5,457 nucleotides of DNA from Spirochaetaceae bacterium (GTDB lineage: Bacteria > Spirochaetota > Spirochaetia > Treponematales > Treponemataceae). The notes under the pieces are model-generated. The model saw nothing but the letters and a program-made list of their open reading frames with translations, was not told where the DNA came from and searched no databases. The translations under genes were made by a program, and so were the position numbers. The DNA is taken from contig JAISVD010000050.1 in assembly GCA_031271875.1 (NCBI GenBank), positions 1 to 5,457 on the forward strand, in the 5' to 3' direction. Of the stretch, positions 1 through 5,457 are shown one piece after another (position 1 is the first letter of the stretch; each line of letters opens with the position of its first letter).

Positions 1-1
1 A

Positions 2-559
2 GAGGATACCATATTTATCGAGACAATCATGAAGATGTTTCCCGCTTTTATCGCGGGGATATTCCTCTGCGGAATCCTGGCCGCCGCCATGAGTTCCGCG
101 GATTCCCAGCTTCTGGTCGCTGCTTCGGCGTTTTCCCGGGATATGTACAAACCTTTTATCCGCAAAAACGCCTCCGAGAAGGAGACCCTCATAATGAGCC
201 GCCTGACTGTTGTGGTCGTCGGGCTTATCGCGTTTTTCATCGCCCTGGACCCGAACAGCTCCATATTCGGGCTGGTAAGTTACGCCTGGGCCGGGTTCGG
301 CGCCGCCTTCGGCCCGCTGATCCTGCTGGCGCTCTTCTGGCGCAAGACCACCCGTAACGGCGCCTTGGCGGGGCTCATCGCGGGGGGCGTTACCGTACTT
401 ATATGGAAACCCCTTTCAGGCGGAATCTTCGATATTTACGAGATACTTCCCGGCTTCATCATCTGTCTTGTTGTCGCGGTTGTTGTGAGTCTCCTCGATA
501 AAAACCGTGATACAGAGATGCTCGCGGAGTACGACGCTTATCTGGAACTCGGCGACTAA
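2..559 (+). CDS. putP: Sodium/proline symporter PutP, C-terminal part (5' end outside the window)
   Basis: This is a sodium:solute symporter (SSS) family protein that imports proline with Na+ across the inner membrane. The frame is open from base 2, so the first ATG at base 29 is internal and not the start. About 185 residues remain of a family that is usually near 500. The fragment opens with the core helix carrying GILAAAMSSADSQLL. In PutP proteins the Ser-Ser/Ser-Thr pair of this motif helps form the second sodium site; here it is Ser-Ser. Next come the signature GLVSYAWAGFGAAFGP, then TRNGALAG and a Trp-Lys before a loop, and a last hydrophobic helix (IIPGF-like, here ILPGFIICLVV). The tail is short and charged, ending LELGD. 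These blocks match my memory of Escherichia coli PutP closely enough to prefer a proline transporter over other SSS members. All minus-strand genes converge on it, and a terminator follows 74 bases after the stop. Confidence 0.93.
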   Translation, partial: EDTIFIETIMKMFPAFIAGIFLCGILAAAMSSADSQLLVAASAFSRDMYKPFIRKNASEKETLIMSRLTVVVVGLIAFFIALDPNSSIFGLVSYAWAGFGAAFGPLILLALFWRKTTRNGALAGLIAGGVTVLIWKPLSGGIFDIYEILPGFIICLVVAVVVSLLDKNRDTEMLAEYDAYLELGD

Positions 560-633
560 AAGCGCCTTTTCTCAAGCTCTGTCCCTGTAGGCTTGTCGGC
601 GGCTCCCTGACGGATATGTATTACATTATGGCT

Positions 634-679
634 GCAATTGCAAAACTTTCCCGGTTTTGCAATTGCTTCTTTTCTTTTT
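634..679 (+). terminator. Rho-independent terminator of putP
   Basis: A perfect 13-bp inverted repeat, GCAATTGCAAAAC (634-646) and GTTTTGCAATTGC (654-666), encloses a 7-base loop. It is followed directly by a T-rich tract, TTCTTTTCTTTTT, at 667-679. The orientation suits transcripts leaving putP. Read on the minus strand the same hairpin lacks a U tract (the sequence after the stem is AGCCATAATG). It lies 49 bases beyond the helicase stop, so it may slow polymerase from that side but is not a classical terminator for it. The rest of the spacer (560-633 and 680-714) shows no further feature. Confidence 0.85.
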
Positions 680-714
680 GATGTTCCTGTTTTAGTTATA
701 ATGCCTTTGTCCTG

Positions 715-3552
715 TCACTCCCACAGCTCCTTTCTCCGTACATGTATGGGAAGAAGTCTGTTTTTGCCGGTTTTCTTCAGTATATCTTCCCGCCCCGATT
801 CACGTATCCCCACTACTTCGGTATAGTTTGCTGTCTCCCGCATCCAGATGGAGCAGAACCATTCGGCGTCTTTTCTGGTTTTACTGAACACCGATGGGAC
901 AGGTATCGCCGCATGAAGACCAAACTGCATAATTTTCCTGTACTTCGTGAAAAGGCGGCAGAAATTTTCCGTATAATCGGCGGTGGAACGTTTCCCCTTG
1001 CCGCTGCTGAAATAGGCATTATATATCCAGATAAAGCGCGTACTGTTGAAATAGGCGGCGTATTTCATCAGCAGTACATATTTCTTGTCCGTTACCGGAG
1101 ACAGCATCTCTTCCAGCGACAGGGCGAAAAGGGCGGATATTTTTTCATCATTTGTATATATGCGGTAACTGCCGTTCTCCCGCTGCTGTATCTGCGGTTT
1201 ATTCTTTTCAGAATCCGTAAACCCCCTTTCATAAAACGCCCGGAAGAGTACATCGGCCAGTATCCTGAACACACGGAGTATGTCCTTCTCCTGTTCAAAC
1301 TGTTCCGTTACCCGTTTCCTCAGGTAATGGCTTGGCATGGTGATTTTACATTCAACTTTGTTCAGCGATGAGCGGATATCATCCCACATTGTGGCAAACA
1401 CCAGCGCCAGGATGATGAACAGTATTTTTAAAATCGGATGTATGAGTATGAACATCAGAATGACCGCAAAAAGCAGCGGAAGCATGGACAGCCTGAGCAG
1501 AAACTTCCGCCTGCGGATCTTTCTGGATACCTCCTCAAGCTGGCGCACGATGAATTTGCCCGTTCCCACAGCCGGAATAGTATCGCTCTCCGTCTCCCGT
1601 CTTTTACTGCAGAACGGAACCGGAGGGATATCATCGGCAGATTCTATTTCAAGGCACTGGATAAACACATTTTTATAGGGTTCCCTGATTTTCCACTTCC
1701 GGTAACATTCGAGGCGGTCTTCTGCGCGGTTCAGCATCTCTGTGTTGAACGGTATCCGTTCCGCCGCAATTTTCGCGATATCCGTATAGCAGAGCAGCGG
1801 GTGGGTGTGTCCTATTCCACGTTCAATTATCCCGTCCATACTCAGTCCGAAAAAACGGGAGTATTTTTTCTGGAGCCGTTCCATATCGGCGCCGCCTTCG
1901 GTATGCTCCGCCGAGACAGTGACCACATCCCAGTTGTTGGCTGTTTTATACGGCTGCATATCGTTGAGCCGGAGCGGACGTCCCCGGATCTGATTGACGA
2001 AGGCGTTGCTTGTCACGGTGGTGAGGTCTATGAGAGTATTCAGTGTTATGGAATTCCAGCCCTCCCCAAGGAGTGCTCTGGTACTCACCAGACATTTGGT
2101 GTCTCCCCGCTCCAGAAACGCTGTCACCAGCGGAACCGATATTCTGGAGTTCCAGCGGATGGAGTCTGAGTACAGTTCATACCATTTACCCTGTTCAATT
2201 GACTCAAGCGTTATGGGAAGTTTTTCCTTTTCCAGGAAAACCTCCGCGCTGATAAGAAAATCGGAGACAATGTCCCGGTGGACGAGGAGGGTTTTCCCTG
2301 TTATCAGGATGGGACGGCACGGAGCAAGGGCGGGTTCCTCCGCGAGGTAGGCGAAAACTTTACGGGCATCACAGCCGGAATCACTGAATTCCTGATCGCA
2401 GAGAATGAGGCACCGCAGATCGTCGCCCATATGGGCGATCTCCCTTTCAAGTACCGGCAGCAGCGCCCGGACCTTTCCTGCGGAATTGCCCAGTATCTGC
2501 TGGATATTATCCGGCAGCACCCGGAATCCCTCCGGCCGGAGTTCATACCCCATTTTCCTGAATGCCCTCAACGCCCGGCGGTAATAGCTGTTTTCTGAAA
2601 ACGGTCTGAGGTAAAAATGGATATAATCGGCCATCACCATGAGAATATCGGTGAAACTGGGAGGCTCCTCCATCTCTCCTGAAAAAAGCACCGAATAGGG
2701 CAGCTCCAGCTTCCTGCTGAGGACAAACCGGCAGAGGGCTACGCAGAAATCCTGCCGTTTTTTGTACAGCATGGTAAAGGGAACTGCGATACCCCGGGCA
2801 TCCCTGAAACACTCAAGCCTGCTGTATGCCCATGACTGGGGCGTTTCCCTGTCGCTGCTTCCGTCGAGTTCATCCATCAGTTTTCTGTAGGGTTCACACA
2901 TTTCCCGGATGATCGCCCCTTCGGAGTCCGTGGGCGAAACAATGTAGACCAGATCGTTGTACGGGGCCAGGTATCCCTCTTTTATGATCGGCGGGAGCTG
3001 AATCTCGTAATTCACCGTGTCGAAGAGGCTGAGGTAGTTGTTCCGCTCCTTCTCCGAGCCGTCCTCCGGAAAGGTTGCCGTCAGGGCGATAAAATATCTG
3101 TCCCCGGTATCCATCTGTTTGAGAACCTTCGCCCAGAAACGGGTGAGATGGTGGCACTCATCGAAAATAATGGTCTTCCGGCTTTCCAGCGCTTTGATGA
3201 TCCTGAGGGAATTCCTGTGGAGCGATTCACCGTTCCGTACACTGAGTGACTGATAGGTAAGTGATACCAGGTCAACATCGGAAAAGGGATCGAATGATGC
3301 ATCGGTTACCTCGGTATATGTTTTACATGCCCTGATCCACTGCTCCTGTATCGCGAGGGTAGGGGAGAGTATCAGCGCCTTTTCCCCGAGACGGAGAAAA
3401 AGTTCGAGTCCTATAAGTGTTTTACCGGATCCCGGGGGAGAGACATAATGAAATTTCCTTTCACCGGCTTCTCGCCGCCGTTCAAAATCTGCAAGTATAT
3501 CAACCTGGTATTTTCTGAAATCTATATATGATATTTTGGGTTTATTCAGCAA
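715..3552 (-). CDS. SF2 DEAD/DEAH-box helicase with a C-terminal membrane hairpin
   Basis: This is a 945-residue ATP-dependent nucleic-acid motor of superfamily 2. Seen motifs in order: RKYQ near residue 13 (Q-like), Walker A PPGSGKTL at 39-46, motif Ia LSPT at 62-65, motif II DECH at 131-134, motif III TAT at 158-160, motif V STRALLGEGWN at 490-500, and motif VI QIRGRPLR at 521-528 with both arginines. About 180 residues (roughly 195-375) lie between the two RecA-like lobes, larger than a minimal SF2 core. A basic stretch KIRRRKF (678-684) precedes two hydrophobic segments, about 685-703 and 707-722, which look like a membrane hairpin. Some 220 residues follow and carry no motif I can name. 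No nuclease, methylase or Zn motif was seen. The start is TTG at 3550-3552, with GGAG eight bases upstream inside the preceding gene; the frame has no ATG upstream before a stop at 3595-3597. Biological role unknown; defence or mobile-element control is possible. Confidence 0.9.
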   Translation of the reverse strand: MLNKPKISYIDFRKYQVDILADFERRREAGERKFHYVSPPGSGKTLIGLELFLRLGEKALILSPTLAIQEQWIRACKTYTEVTDASFDPFSDVDLVSLTYQSLSVRNGESLHRNSLRIIKALESRKTIIFDECHHLTRFWAKVLKQMDTGDRYFIALTATFPEDGSEKERNNYLSLFDTVNYEIQLPPIIKEGYLAPYNDLVYIVSPTDSEGAIIREMCEPYRKLMDELDGSSDRETPQSWAYSRLECFRDARGIAVPFTMLYKKRQDFCVALCRFVLSRKLELPYSVLFSGEMEEPPSFTDILMVMADYIHFYLRPFSENSYYRRALRAFRKMGYELRPEGFRVLPDNIQQILGNSAGKVRALLPVLEREIAHMGDDLRCLILCDQEFSDSGCDARKVFAYLAEEPALAPCRPILITGKTLLVHRDIVSDFLISAEVFLEKEKLPITLESIEQGKWYELYSDSIRWNSRISVPLVTAFLERGDTKCLVSTRALLGEGWNSITLNTLIDLTTVTSNAFVNQIRGRPLRLNDMQPYKTANNWDVVTVSAEHTEGGADMERLQKKYSRFFGLSMDGIIERGIGHTHPLLCYTDIAKIAAERIPFNTEMLNRAEDRLECYRKWKIREPYKNVFIQCLEIESADDIPPVPFCSKRRETESDTIPAVGTGKFIVRQLEEVSRKIRRRKFLLRLSMLPLLFAVILMFILIHPILKILFIILALVFATMWDDIRSSLNKVECKITMPSHYLRKRVTEQFEQEKDILRVFRILADVLFRAFYERGFTDSEKNKPQIQQRENGSYRIYTNDEKISALFALSLEEMLSPVTDKKYVLLMKYAAYFNSTRFIWIYNAYFSSGKGKRSTADYTENFCRLFTKYRKIMQFGLHAAIPVPSVFSKTRKDAEWFCSIWMRETANYTEVVGIRESGREDILKKTGKNRLLPIHVRRKELWE

Positions 3553-3557
3553 AAGGG

Positions 3558-3818
3558 TTACTCCATCAATGTTATCCTGAATGTGACATACCCGTTATCG
3601 GGACAGGCCAATCCCGTTTTGCTTTGCGGATTTTCCTCAAAATTAAAACGGGCGCCGGAATGTAGTGCTGTCTGCATTGGAAATAGTATCGTATACGCCC
3701 CGCCGCACATCGGCGCATCGGGTGTATTCAAATCATCGGCTCTGAACGTATCCCCCGGTTTATAACCGCAGGAACAGAACCCTGTTACCTTTTCAACTGC
3801 AATTTCAAATTTTTTCAG
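3558..3818 (-). CDS. Small TIGR04076-like protein with a probable CTG start
   Basis: This is an 86-residue protein of unknown function. The frame beginning CTG AAA AAA TTT at 3818 reads KKFEIAVEKVTG, then FCSCGYKPGDTF, PMCGGAYTILFP, ALHSGARFNFEE, and ends ACPDNGYVTFRITLME before TAA at 3558-3560. The layout resembles the TIGR04076 family from memory: a short N-terminal strand, a Cys-Gly-Tyr-Lys-x-Gly-Asp turn, a Cys-Gly-Gly segment, an Ala-Leu-x-x-Gly-Ala-x-Phe helix, and a final Ala-Cys-Pro-Asp strand. Those proteins also have about 85 residues and often begin Met-Lys-Lys. Cysteines lie at 15, 17, 38 and 72 and could bind a metal or be redox active, which is inference. No ATG, GTG or TTG covers the conserved N-terminus, and AGAGG sits five bases before the CTG. 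An internal TTG (codon 30) would remove the CxC turn. The gene ends five bases before the helicase start and is probably coupled to it. It could alternatively be a decaying gene whose ATG mutated to CTG. Confidence 0.7.
   Translation of the reverse strand: MKKFEIAVEKVTGFCSCGYKPGDTFRADDLNTPDAPMCGGAYTILFPMQTALHSGARFNFEENPQSKTGLACPDNGYVTFRITLME
3561..3564 (-). promoter_or_regulatory. Shine-Dalgarno setting the helicase TTG start
   Basis: The minus strand reads ATGGAGTAACCCTTTTG, with GGAG eight bases before the TTG start codon of the helicase. The GGAG also forms part of the last codons of the small upstream gene. Ribosomes ending there would therefore stop on top of this site, which implies translational coupling. 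Confidence 0.65.
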
Positions 3819-3823
3819 ATATA

Positions 3824-3828
3824 CCTCT
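3824..3828 (-). promoter_or_regulatory. Shine-Dalgarno supporting the CTG start
   Basis: On the minus strand AAAGAGGTATATCTG places AGAGG five bases upstream of CTG at 3816-3818. No ATG, GTG or TTG exists in this frame near here. The site is the main reason to place the start of the small gene at CTG. Confidence 0.5.
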
Positions 3829-3860
3829 TTATTTTGCTTACTATTACAATGTTTTTTGCG

Positions 3861-3909
3861 GAGATTCTCAGTATGATACTGGCGGAATTCCGCCTGTAAT
3901 CTACTGTAG
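3861..3909. repeat. Cluster of four short palindromes in the spacer upstream of the small gene
   Basis: Four palindromes lie almost end to end on the plus strand: GAGATTCTC (3861-3869), AGTATGATACT (3870-3880), GGCGGAATTCCGCC (3881-3894) and, after six bases, CTACTGTAG (3901-3909). The third is perfect over 14 bases and gains TAC/GTA flanks beyond one T:T mismatch (3877-3898). It can fold as a 5-bp GC-rich stem with an AATT loop. The cluster lies in the 145-base gap between the NimA-like gene and the small gene. No T tract follows the palindromes on the minus strand, which argues against a simple terminator. Operator sites or a degraded repeat element are both possible. The stretch just downstream on the minus strand (3819-3860) is A-rich and could hold a promoter, but no clear -35/-10 pair was seen. 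Confidence 0.45.
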
Positions 3910-3963
3910 TAGTTGAACTCTCCTGTTATTATCGCGTCATACCTTCCGGAGCTGTATGATCTC

Positions 3964-4476
3964 TCAATCTCTGTCCCCGGAAGTCCCGCCCTGTTCGCCG
4001 GGGGTTCCTGTTTTCAGCTCCTTTCCTGTCACCTCAAGCGGAATTATCCTGAAGATGCAGGTCGAGGAGAGACTGCTCTGCAGGACTTTCTCAAACCGGT
4101 CCATCATGGCGGGGGTGTATTTTTCACAGATTGCCCGGAGGCCTTCAGTTTTTTCGGATTCCTCTTCGACGATTTCAGCTCTGCCGGTGATGACGCAGGA
4201 TTCGAATTCGGTGGTAAACCGGCCCTCCGGAACCCGCACATTTGCCGCGCAGGTGAGGGTTACTGCGGGGTTTCTCCTGATATTATCGATTTTCTGCCCC
4301 TCATAGGCGCAATGAAAATAGATTACAGTATCTGTCCCGTTTACGATCCGGGCTGTTGAAAGAGGGATACAGTAAGGCGAACCATCGCTGTTTACAGTCG
4401 CGAGAACGGCATACTCCGCCTTGTCAAATACGTTCCATGCGAACGCTTCGTCCCGTTCGCGGTCTTTTCGTCTCAT
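3964..4476 (-). CDS. NimA-like pyridoxamine 5'-phosphate oxidase-fold flavoprotein
   Basis: This is a 170-residue cytoplasmic protein of the split-barrel flavin-binding fold, in the group that includes 5-nitroimidazole reductases (NimA). Such proteins bind FMN or a similar cofactor and usually act as dimers; the substrate here is unknown. Seen features: MRRKDRE at the N-terminus, EYAVLATVNSDGSPYCIPL at about 21-39 (first barrel strands), YFHCAYEGQKIDNIRRNP at about 53-70, then RFTTEFESCVITGRAEIV, and a helical segment ending with EVTGKE. The His in YFHCA (residue 55) probably matches the active-site His described for NimA. The last 18 residues (TGTPGEQGG and on) are low complexity and probably flexible. 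The start is ATG at 4474-4476, overlapping the proC stop as ATGA, with GGGGG seven bases upstream. The frame is open further upstream to 4599, but that part lies inside proC and does not resemble the family. Calling it a nitroimidazole resistance protein would go beyond the evidence. Confidence 0.85.
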   Translation of the reverse strand: MRRKDRERDEAFAWNVFDKAEYAVLATVNSDGSPYCIPLSTARIVNGTDTVIYFHCAYEGQKIDNIRRNPAVTLTCAANVRVPEGRFTTEFESCVITGRAEIVEEESEKTEGLRAICEKYTPAMMDRFEKVLQSSLSSTCIFRIIPLEVTGKELKTGTPGEQGGTSGDRD

Positions 4477-5276
4477 CTGGTTTCCCCCAATTCCTTTGAC
4501 CGTATCCACGCCGCTTCCGCCGCCTCCATTACGGCGGCACGGAACCCGCCGCGTTCCAGGGCATATACCGCCTCTATGGTTGTCCCTGCAGGGGAACACA
4601 CAGAATCCTTCAGCTCGCCGGGATTTCTGCCTGTTTCAAGCACCATCGCCGCCGCGCCCTTGAGGGTCTGGGCGGCATAACGCACCGCCTGTTCACGGGG
4701 TATACCAAACCGCACTGCCGCATCCGCGAGGGCCTCGATAAAAATAAAGCCATATGCGGGACCGGAACCGCTCACGGCGGTCACACCGTCCATGAGTGTT
4801 TCGGGGACAACTTCCGTCAGCCCCGCCGCCGCAAGGAGTTCCCGTACCGCAACAAGTTCCTCCGCCGAGATACCCGGCCCCGGAGAGATACCGATCATCC
4901 CTTCGCCCACAAGAACGGGAACATTGGGCATTATCCGTATCAGCTTTGTATTTTCTGCTGCTGCATCCGCGAGCGCGCCGAGGGTAACCCCTGCCGCCAT
5001 TGAAACAAAAAGCTTGTTCCGGCTGTCCTCGCCGAGTTCTCCGAGTACCGGGCCTATATGCGCGGGTTTTACCGCGAGAAAGATACAGTCTGCGGCCCGG
5101 ACTGCGTCTCTGTTTGATACCGCGTGACAGCCCATGGCCGCGGCTGTTTTTTCAGCCTTTTCAGGGTCCGCATCACTCACAAAAACCCTGCCTGGATCTA
5201 CTGTTTTGCAGACCGCCTTTATCAGGGCGCTGCCCATAACTCCGCATCCTATACAGGCTACAGAATTGATTTTCAT
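4473..5276 (-). CDS. proC: Pyrroline-5-carboxylate reductase ProC
   Basis: This enzyme carries out the last step of proline synthesis: NAD(P)H-dependent reduction of 1-pyrroline-5-carboxylate to L-proline in the cytoplasm. The 267-residue length is normal for the family. An N-terminal Rossmann fold opens with GCGVMG at 10-15. AVKP (68-71) and RIMPNVP (114-120) are the usual nucleotide-domain and active-site stretches. The C-terminal helical dimerisation domain holds SGSGPAY (169-175), and the family signature DSVCSPAGTTIEAV (224-237) is followed by ALERGGFRAAVMEA. All expected blocks are present, so the enzyme looks intact. The start ATG (5274-5276) has GGGAG seven bases upstream. The stop TGA overlaps the ATG of the flavoprotein gene, so the two are probably co-translated. 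The putP transporter on the other side of the window deals with the same amino acid. No proB or proA is in view. Confidence 0.97.
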   Translation of the reverse strand: MKINSVACIGCGVMGSALIKAVCKTVDPGRVFVSDADPEKAEKTAAAMGCHAVSNRDAVRAADCIFLAVKPAHIGPVLGELGEDSRNKLFVSMAAGVTLGALADAAAENTKLIRIMPNVPVLVGEGMIGISPGPGISAEELVAVRELLAAAGLTEVVPETLMDGVTAVSGSGPAYGFIFIEALADAAVRFGIPREQAVRYAAQTLKGAAAMVLETGRNPGELKDSVCSPAGTTIEAVYALERGGFRAAVMEAAEAAWIRSKELGETR

Positions 5277-5303
5277 CTCTTATCTCCCGTAAAATATCCC
5301 TTT

Positions 5304-5337
5304 CCGGAGCAGCCTGCTCCTGTGGGATTGGCTCCGG
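5304..5337 (-). promoter_or_regulatory. proC leader with two competing hairpins
   Basis: CCGGAGC (5304-5310) can pair with GCTCCGG (5331-5337) across 20 bases. The same 5306-5312 segment also forms a tight palindrome GGAGCAGCCTGCTCC (5306-5320). The two pairings share bases and exclude each other. The element ends 27 bases before the proC start, just upstream of its Shine-Dalgarno. This could be an attenuator or a translation control element, but no T-box, known riboswitch core or leader peptide was recognised. The wider leader (5277-5398) shows no convincing promoter: a TATATT at 5384-5389 lacks a good -35. Confidence 0.3.
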
Positions 5338-5398
5338 TACAGTCTGCCTGAGTCATTCAAATATTCATACCCCGATATGGAGGAATATATAGAAACTC

Positions 5399-5439
5399 CG
5401 CCGTGACATGACTGCGAAACATGCAGTCATGTCACGGCG
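5399..5439 (-). terminator. 17-bp perfect hairpin, possible terminator of an upstream minus-strand gene
   Basis: CGCCGTGACATGACTGC (5399-5415) and its exact complement GCAGTCATGTCACGGCG (5423-5439) flank a 7-base loop. Read on the minus strand, the stem is followed by GAGTTTCTATATATT, which is U-rich but not a clean U run. It could end a gene lying beyond the right edge and insulate proC. In the plus direction no T tract follows. A dispersed palindromic repeat or a protein-binding site is the alternative. Confidence 0.45.
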
Positions 5440-5457
5440 AATAGTTCGGACACCGCA

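Noticed and set aside
742..1371. Plus-strand open frame of 209 codons opposite the helicase
   Set aside because: It lies antisense to the well-supported helicase, has no recognisable family features and no good ribosome site; it mirrors the codon pattern of the real gene.
1438..2169. Plus-strand open frame of 243 codons opposite the helicase
   Set aside because: Fully antisense to the motor region that holds motifs V and VI; the translation has odd composition and no known motifs.
3583..3765. Plus-strand open frame of 60 codons in the gap before the helicase
   Set aside because: It is the antisense of the small TIGR04076-like gene, which has coherent family-like blocks on the minus strand.
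3819..3963. In-frame continuation of the small gene far upstream of CTG
   Set aside because: The frame stays open upstream, but the reading has no usual start codon, no family similarity and runs into the flavoprotein gene in another frame.
3913..4359. Plus-strand open frame of 148 codons
   Set aside because: Antisense to the NimA-like flavoprotein and without a plausible product.
4477..4599. N-terminal extension of the flavoprotein to an upstream ATG
   Set aside because: The added 41 residues (Arg, Gly and Pro rich) are the out-of-frame reading of the proC 3' end. The ATG at 4474-4476 gives the family-like N-terminus and the ATGA overlap.
5353..5369. Possible arginine-repressor (ARG box) site, TATGAATATTTGAATGA on the minus strand
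   Set aside because: Only one half matches the TGAAT/ATTCA consensus; the second half is a direct instead of an inverted repeat.
5277..5398. Proline T-box riboswitch in front of proC
   Set aside because: The leader is short, and no T-box sequence or terminator/antiterminator pair was found.
1..5457. CRISPR array, tRNA, rRNA or insertion sequence
   Set aside because: No regularly spaced repeats, no tRNA-like cloverleaf, no rRNA segments and no transposase reading were seen.

Overview
This is a bacterial window of mid-range GC content with compact, operon-like gene layout. No gene fixes the taxon. The protein styles (a PutP symporter, ProC and a NimA-like flavoprotein in one block) would suit an anaerobic or fermentative lineage such as Spirochaetota or Clostridia, but that is a low-confidence inference.

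Layout, left to right. Bases 2-559 (+) are the C-terminal third of a sodium/proline symporter (PutP), cut by the left edge and followed by a strong hairpin plus T-rich terminator at 634-679. Everything else runs on the minus strand and converges on putP. Read in its own direction, the block starts near the right edge with a 17-bp perfect hairpin (5399-5439) and a leader with alternative pairings. Next come proC (5276-4473) and a NimA-like/pyridoxamine-phosphate-oxidase-fold flavoprotein (4476-3964), whose start overlaps the proC stop as ATGA. A 145-base gap with a run of short palindromes follows. Then comes an 86-codon gene (3818-3558) that has no ATG, GTG or TTG start covering its full length and so is easily missed. 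Five bases later a 945-residue SF2 helicase (3552-715) starts at TTG.

How the genes may work together. PutP imports proline and ProC makes it from pyrroline-5-carboxylate, so the two outer genes share a proline theme. Between them lies a coupled pair, a small cysteine-containing TIGR04076-like protein and the helicase, with no obvious link to proline. The helicase is unusual: complete SF2 motor motifs are followed by a basic patch, a two-helix membrane hairpin and a further domain of about 220 residues. A DNA or RNA motor tethered to the membrane, translated with a small partner, is the best candidate here for an undescribed accessory (possibly defence) system. The function itself is inference; no nuclease or methylase motif was recognised.
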